DNA of 7,281 nt. Source: Deltaproteobacteria bacterium. GTDB lineage: Bacteria > Desulfobacterota_E > Deferrimicrobia > Deferrimicrobiales > Deferrimicrobiaceae. The notes beneath the pieces were generated by a model, which made no database searches, had not been told where the DNA came from, and worked only from the letters and a program-made list of their open reading frames with translations. Below are positions 4,389 through 7,281 of this stretch, one piece after another (position 1 is the first letter of the stretch; every line of letters begins with the position of its first letter). Made by a program: the position numbers and the translations under genes. Where the stretch lies: positions 1-7,281 of the forward strand of contig JAMDCN010000078.1 in the NCBI GenBank assembly GCA_023489025.1, in the 5' to 3' direction.

Positions 4389-7281
4389 CTATTGCCCGAT
4401 GTGCAGCCCTTTGAGCAGAGCATCAGAGGTGGGCTTGGGCGGTTTATCGCCCACCTGTCCCGTCTCTCCGAACTGCTCCTTGGCCTTCTCCTTGGCCTCC
4501 CGAACTTTCGTGAGACGATCGCTGTTCTCCGCCATCCACGCCTGCGCGATCGTGCGGTACTGGTAGATCACCTTCTTGATGAACGTCTGCTTGGTCCCCA
4601 TCGGGGCGCTCGGATCCTCCGGCATCGACTTGTACTCCGGCGTCTTCATCGCCGCCTGGAGGTAGTCATAGGCTCCGACGTGTCCGTACTCCGTGTCGTC
4701 CTTGTAGCCGTTCCCTGCGAGCTTCACCAGGAGCGTGTATTCCTTCGGCTTGAGCTCCACGCCGTGCCAGGGAGAGTCCTTCTCCCCCACACCGAACATC
4801 CCTCCGCCCCCGGGGGGCTTCCCCATGACGAACCGCGAGGGCATCGAGACCGCCATCCCGAGCCGGTTCATCTCGTCGAGCACGGGGTCCTTCTTGGCCT
4901 CGGAGACCTTCATCGGGGAGGCAATGTCAGGGCCCAGGCGTCCCGGGCGCAGTTGCTCGCGGCCGAACAGGTCAAGCCGCGCCTCGAGCTTGTCGGAGAG
5001 CCCCGGGATCCGGGCCATGAGGGCGTCAACCGAGTCCCGCACCTCCCGGAACTTGGGATCGACGTACGCCTGCGTCCCTTGTGCCACGATGGCCGGAACA
5101 GCCGATCCGGACAACTGGGTGATGACCCGCCCGCCATGCCGGTCCGGGTCGTTGATCGCCTCCATCCACGATCCGACCCCCGCCAAGTAGGATTTCATCG
5201 AGAAGACCTGATAGCCGGCCAGCGCGGAGGCCACGGCCACATCCTCGATGTCCTTTTCGTCTACCTCGCCCTGGTTGAACTCGTTGATCAGCGCGATGTC
5301 CGCGGCGATCCCCATGAGGGTCCCTACAGGCTCCAAGCGGGACATGTCGTAATACTTGCCTCCGATGTCCAGGGAGTACGGCTGCCAGCCGTCATTGGTC
5401 CAAAGCTGCCGCTGTGAACGGTTCTTCGGCCCGGATCCGGTCATGTACCCCGCCTGGGCGAGCACGGCCGCCGCACCCATGATCAAGCTACCGTTTACGA
5501 GCTTCGCCACGGCAAGTTGTCCCGTGGCTCCTCCCCGGGCGATGTCGGCGCGCACGTTCGAAGAAAGAAGACCCAGGGGCGTCCGCTCCCCGACGAACTT
5601 CATGATGTTCGTGGGCGTCCGGAAGAAGGGCAGGAACACCTTGATCATCGGATGCGAGTTCAGGAACCGCTGCGCGGCCTGCCCTGTAGCCCCCAGTTCC
5701 TTCGTGAAGGTCGCGTAGTCGGCGAACTCGGAGGCGGAGAGGACCATTTCTTCCGTCGGGGCATCGACGAGTTCCGCAACGCGATCGCCGAACGCCTTCC
5801 CTTTGAGTCCCTCCGTGGATGCCTTTCGGTACGCCTGCGCATGGAGTTCCATCCGCTGCGCCATGCCCTTGAAAATGGCGTCTTCCGCGCCAAGGAACAC
5901 GCCCGGAAGCCGGATCATGTTCCCGAGGAAGTCCACACCCACCCCCAGGGGGCCGGAGAGCCCAAGGTTCTCCGCGGTGATCGCCTTCTTCATAGGTTGC
6001 TGGTTCTTCGTGAGGAGGTATTCGTACTTGTCGCTGGCGAACTGGCTCTCGCCGGCCCGGATCGTCTTCGCCGCCAGGCGGAGGCCGTCCACGACCCCCA
6101 AGACCGAGCCGTGGAGCATCGCTCCAGCCTCGCCCATGGCGACCCCGGGCTCCCTCCCCCACGCCGGGAGGAAGGACGCCATCTGCCGCTCCTCGATCAG
6201 GACGGCGGCCACGGCCAGGTTGCCGGTCATGTTCGCGGCGTGCGTCTGGGGTCCCGACAGGAGCCCGTTGATCCACGCCTCGAGGAACATCTGGGGCTTT
6301 GTCGCCCGCTGCAGAGAGCGCGCGAAAACCGCGAGCTGCTCGGGACTCTCCATCCCGAGGATCGCCTGGTTGATCGTGGCGTCGTCGACGCCCTTCTTCT
6401 TCAGCCGCGCGAGGTTCTCCGCGAACTTCGACAGCCCGGCTGCCTGGTAATCCCCGACCTCCGTCATGATCCGGTGAGACCCGAGACCCCGCGCGATCGC
6501 GGCGGTGGTCGACTCCTTCTTCTCCTGGATCCGGGCGGCCAGGGCGAGAGCCGCGTCCCGGGTGCCGATGGCCTCCGTGTCCCCTTCGGCCACCTTCTTG
6601 GCCTGGTCGAGGACGAACTGGCCCACCGCTCCGTGGAGCAGCCGGGCCCGGGTGATATCCACATCCGTCATCGGCACATTGTCCGGGTGCCGGAGCAGCT
6701 CCGGGACGGTCATCGGGTTCGCCTTTGCCTCCGCATACACCGACTCCAGCGTGTGGGGAGCGCCGATCGACTCCTCGATCCGCTTCCCGTAGAGCGCGTC
6801 GATGCCGGCCATGACCTGCTTGACCGTGTCGGGGATCTCCAGCCGGTCGTAATTGATCCGCCCGGGCTTCCCCTCGATGTCCAGAGACCCGCTGCTGATG
6901 GCGGATTCGAGCTTTCCCCACTCGGCGGGCTTTACGTCGGGCTTTCCAGGGATTTCCAGCGACCCTCGCTCGCTCACGAGCTGCTCGGGGAGGCGCGCGC
7001 GAAGGTTTTCCATGTACCTGGTGAGACCTTCCTTGATCCCGAGAGCGTCCACCGATCCCTTGACCAGTTTCCCCTCCTTCACCCCCGCGTGTATCGCCTT
7101 CCCGACGCCCATCATAGCCGCCAGCCCGGCCGCCTTCGCCAAGAGCGGATCTCCCGTCTTCTCCTGCACGTAATCCTCTGCCGTCTGCGCCGCCCAGGTG
7201 AACGGAATGAACGGGATCCCCAGCGCCGCCTCCCACTTCTGGGAGTCTTCCGTCGGGGCTCCGGCGGCAGCTGTCTTTACG
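4389..7281 (-). CDS. Large LPD38-like phage virion protein, N-terminus beyond the right edge
   Basis: The frame stays open to the right edge, so 963 C-terminal residues are seen and the true start lies outside; a GTG at 7169 is internal. Several stretches look like the giant LPD38-type (large polyvalent protein-associated) proteins of podovirus-like phages, which are usually packed in the virion and may be ejected with the DNA: NGLLSGPQTHAANMTGN (338-354), VFLPFFRTPTNIMKFVGERT (548-567) and TNDGWQPYSLDIGGKYYD (628-645). Hydrophobic segments occur at 44-62 and 598-615. The C-terminus is charged and helical (925-937), with a GGGG turn near 825. The visible part lacks lysozyme or transglycosylase motifs; such a domain could lie in the missing N-terminus. 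A tandem duplication sits at 106-139. The TAG stop is followed by two hairpins. Membrane interaction and ejection are inferred from the family. Certain as coding; family call is by motif. Confidence 0.87.
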   Translation of the reverse strand, partial: VKTAAAGAPTEDSQKWEAALGIPFIPFTWAAQTAEDYVQEKTGDPLLAKAAGLAAMMGVGKAIHAGVKEGKLVKGSVDALGIKEGLTRYMENLRARLPEQLVSERGSLEIPGKPDVKPAEWGKLESAISSGSLDIEGKPGRINYDRLEIPDTVKQVMAGIDALYGKRIEESIGAPHTLESVYAEAKANPMTVPELLRHPDNVPMTDVDITRARLLHGAVGQFVLDQAKKVAEGDTEAIGTRDAALALAARIQEKKESTTAAIARGLGSHRIMTEVGDYQAAGLSKFAENLARLKKKGVDDATINQAILGMESPEQLAVFARSLQRATKPQMFLEAWINGLLSGPQTHAANMTGNLAVAAVLIEERQMASFLPAWGREPGVAMGEAGAMLHGSVLGVVDGLRLAAKTIRAGESQFASDKYEYLLTKNQQPMKKAITAENLGLSGPLGVGVDFLGNMIRLPGVFLGAEDAIFKGMAQRMELHAQAYRKASTEGLKGKAFGDRVAELVDAPTEEMVLSASEFADYATFTKELGATGQAAQRFLNSHPMIKVFLPFFRTPTNIMKFVGERTPLGLLSSNVRADIARGGATGQLAVAKLVNGSLIMGAAAVLAQAGYMTGSGPKNRSQRQLWTNDGWQPYSLDIGGKYYDMSRLEPVGTLMGIAADIALINEFNQGEVDEKDIEDVAVASALAGYQVFSMKSYLAGVGSWMEAINDPDRHGGRVITQLSGSAVPAIVAQGTQAYVDPKFREVRDSVDALMARIPGLSDKLEARLDLFGREQLRPGRLGPDIASPMKVSEAKKDPVLDEMNRLGMAVSMPSRFVMGKPPGGGGMFGVGEKDSPWHGVELKPKEYTLLVKLAGNGYKDDTEYGHVGAYDYLQAAMKTPEYKSMPEDPSAPMGTKQTFIKKVIYQYRTIAQAWMAENSDRLTKVREAKEKAKEQFGETGQVGDKPPKPTSDALLKGLHIGQ
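6863..6965 (-). repeat. Imperfect in-frame tandem repeat inside the large virion gene
   Basis: Two 28-base copies at 6863-6890 and 6938-6965 match at 22 of 28 positions (both begin CGGGCTT on the plus strand) and are spaced 75 bases apart, exactly 25 codons. They encode GSLEIPGKP (106-114) and GSLDIEGKP (131-139), and the similarity extends weakly into the following WGKLE / YDRLEI. The in-frame spacing and shared protein sequence indicate an old segment duplication in a Gly/Pro-rich linker. This may serve as a flexible spacer; the function is unknown. Confidence 0.68.

Larger units (their letters stand above)
1..7281. mobile_element. Late structural region of a tailed phage or prophage
   Basis: The window has phage-type gene content: a giant LPD38-like virion protein, a small beta-rich protein, a CBM/LamG-like tail protein and a tailspike with a phage adaptor domain plus pectate-lyase-like beta-helix, all on the minus strand and tightly packed. 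One opposite-strand methyltransferase is lodged at the end of the tail module. No integrase, attachment site, tRNA gene, terminase, portal or capsid gene is visible, so integrated prophage and free phage cannot be separated and no boundary can be drawn. The large virion protein favours a podovirus-like particle. That is inference from family knowledge. Confidence 0.85.

Noticed and set aside
4392..5417. Plus-strand open frame of 341 codons antisense to the large virion gene
   Set aside because: Same register effect as above; the predicted protein is His/Arg/Leu-rich low complexity and lacks a ribosome binding site, whereas the minus strand carries clear phage motifs.
7167..7169. GTG as the start of the large virion gene
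   Set aside because: The frame stays open for 37 more codons to the right edge with protein-like sequence (for example EAALGIPFIPFTWAAQTAED), so this is an internal valine.
5488..7236. Minus-strand open frame of 582 codons overlapping the large virion gene in another frame
   Set aside because: Composition shadow: Gly/Arg/Ala-rich with no structure, while the other frame encodes recognisable LPD38-like segments.
1..7281. CRISPR arrays, tRNA or rRNA genes, insertion sequences, integrase or attachment sites
   Set aside because: No regularly spaced repeats, cloverleaf-type sequences, transposase motifs or terminal inverted repeats were found on reading both strands.

Overview
This GC-rich window looks like the late structural region of a tailed double-stranded DNA phage or prophage. 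Four genes in a row run right to left on the minus strand. They encode a very large virion protein with features of the LPD38 (large polyvalent protein-associated) type, an 83-residue beta-rich small protein, a tail protein with a CBM/LamG-like organisation, and a tailspike with an adaptor domain followed by a pectate-lyase-like beta-helix. An LPD38-type giant protein next to a short receptor-binding module suggests a podovirus-like particle, but no terminase, portal, capsid, polymerase or integrase gene is present. Lytic phage versus prophage, and the host, therefore cannot be settled. The base composition and strong purine-rich ribosome binding sites fit a GC-rich bacterial host.

Layout from right to left: the large gene (4389 to the right edge) is cut off at its N-terminus. 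It is followed by a 94-base gap holding a G·U-containing hairpin and an intrinsic terminator, both oriented for minus-strand transcripts. Then come the small gene (4043-4294), the CBM/LamG-like gene (2911-4038) and the tailspike gene (898-2901), packed with gaps of 4 and 9 bases as one translational unit. The tailspike gene meets a plus-strand gene tail to tail, the two stop codons sharing one TTAA. This gene (197-901) encodes a class I SAM-dependent methyltransferase resembling the MycE-type sugar O-methyltransferases. Beyond its start lie a strong minus-strand terminator and the first 36 codons of another minus-strand gene that leaves the window at the left edge.

The probable division of labour is that the large protein is an internal or ejected virion component, while the small, CBM/LamG-like and tailspike proteins build the host-contact apparatus that binds and perhaps degrades surface glycan. 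The methyltransferase, the only gene in the opposite direction, looks like a moron, a cargo gene expressed independently of its neighbours. It has an extended -10 promoter placed so that transcription would begin at about the start codon (a leaderless mRNA). The nearest terminator for the minus-strand tail transcript lies beyond the methyltransferase, so tail transcription would run antisense through the whole gene. The most interesting idea here is a glycan-recognising tailspike convergent with a possible glycan-methylating enzyme, which might mask the host receptor. That is inference and needs testing.
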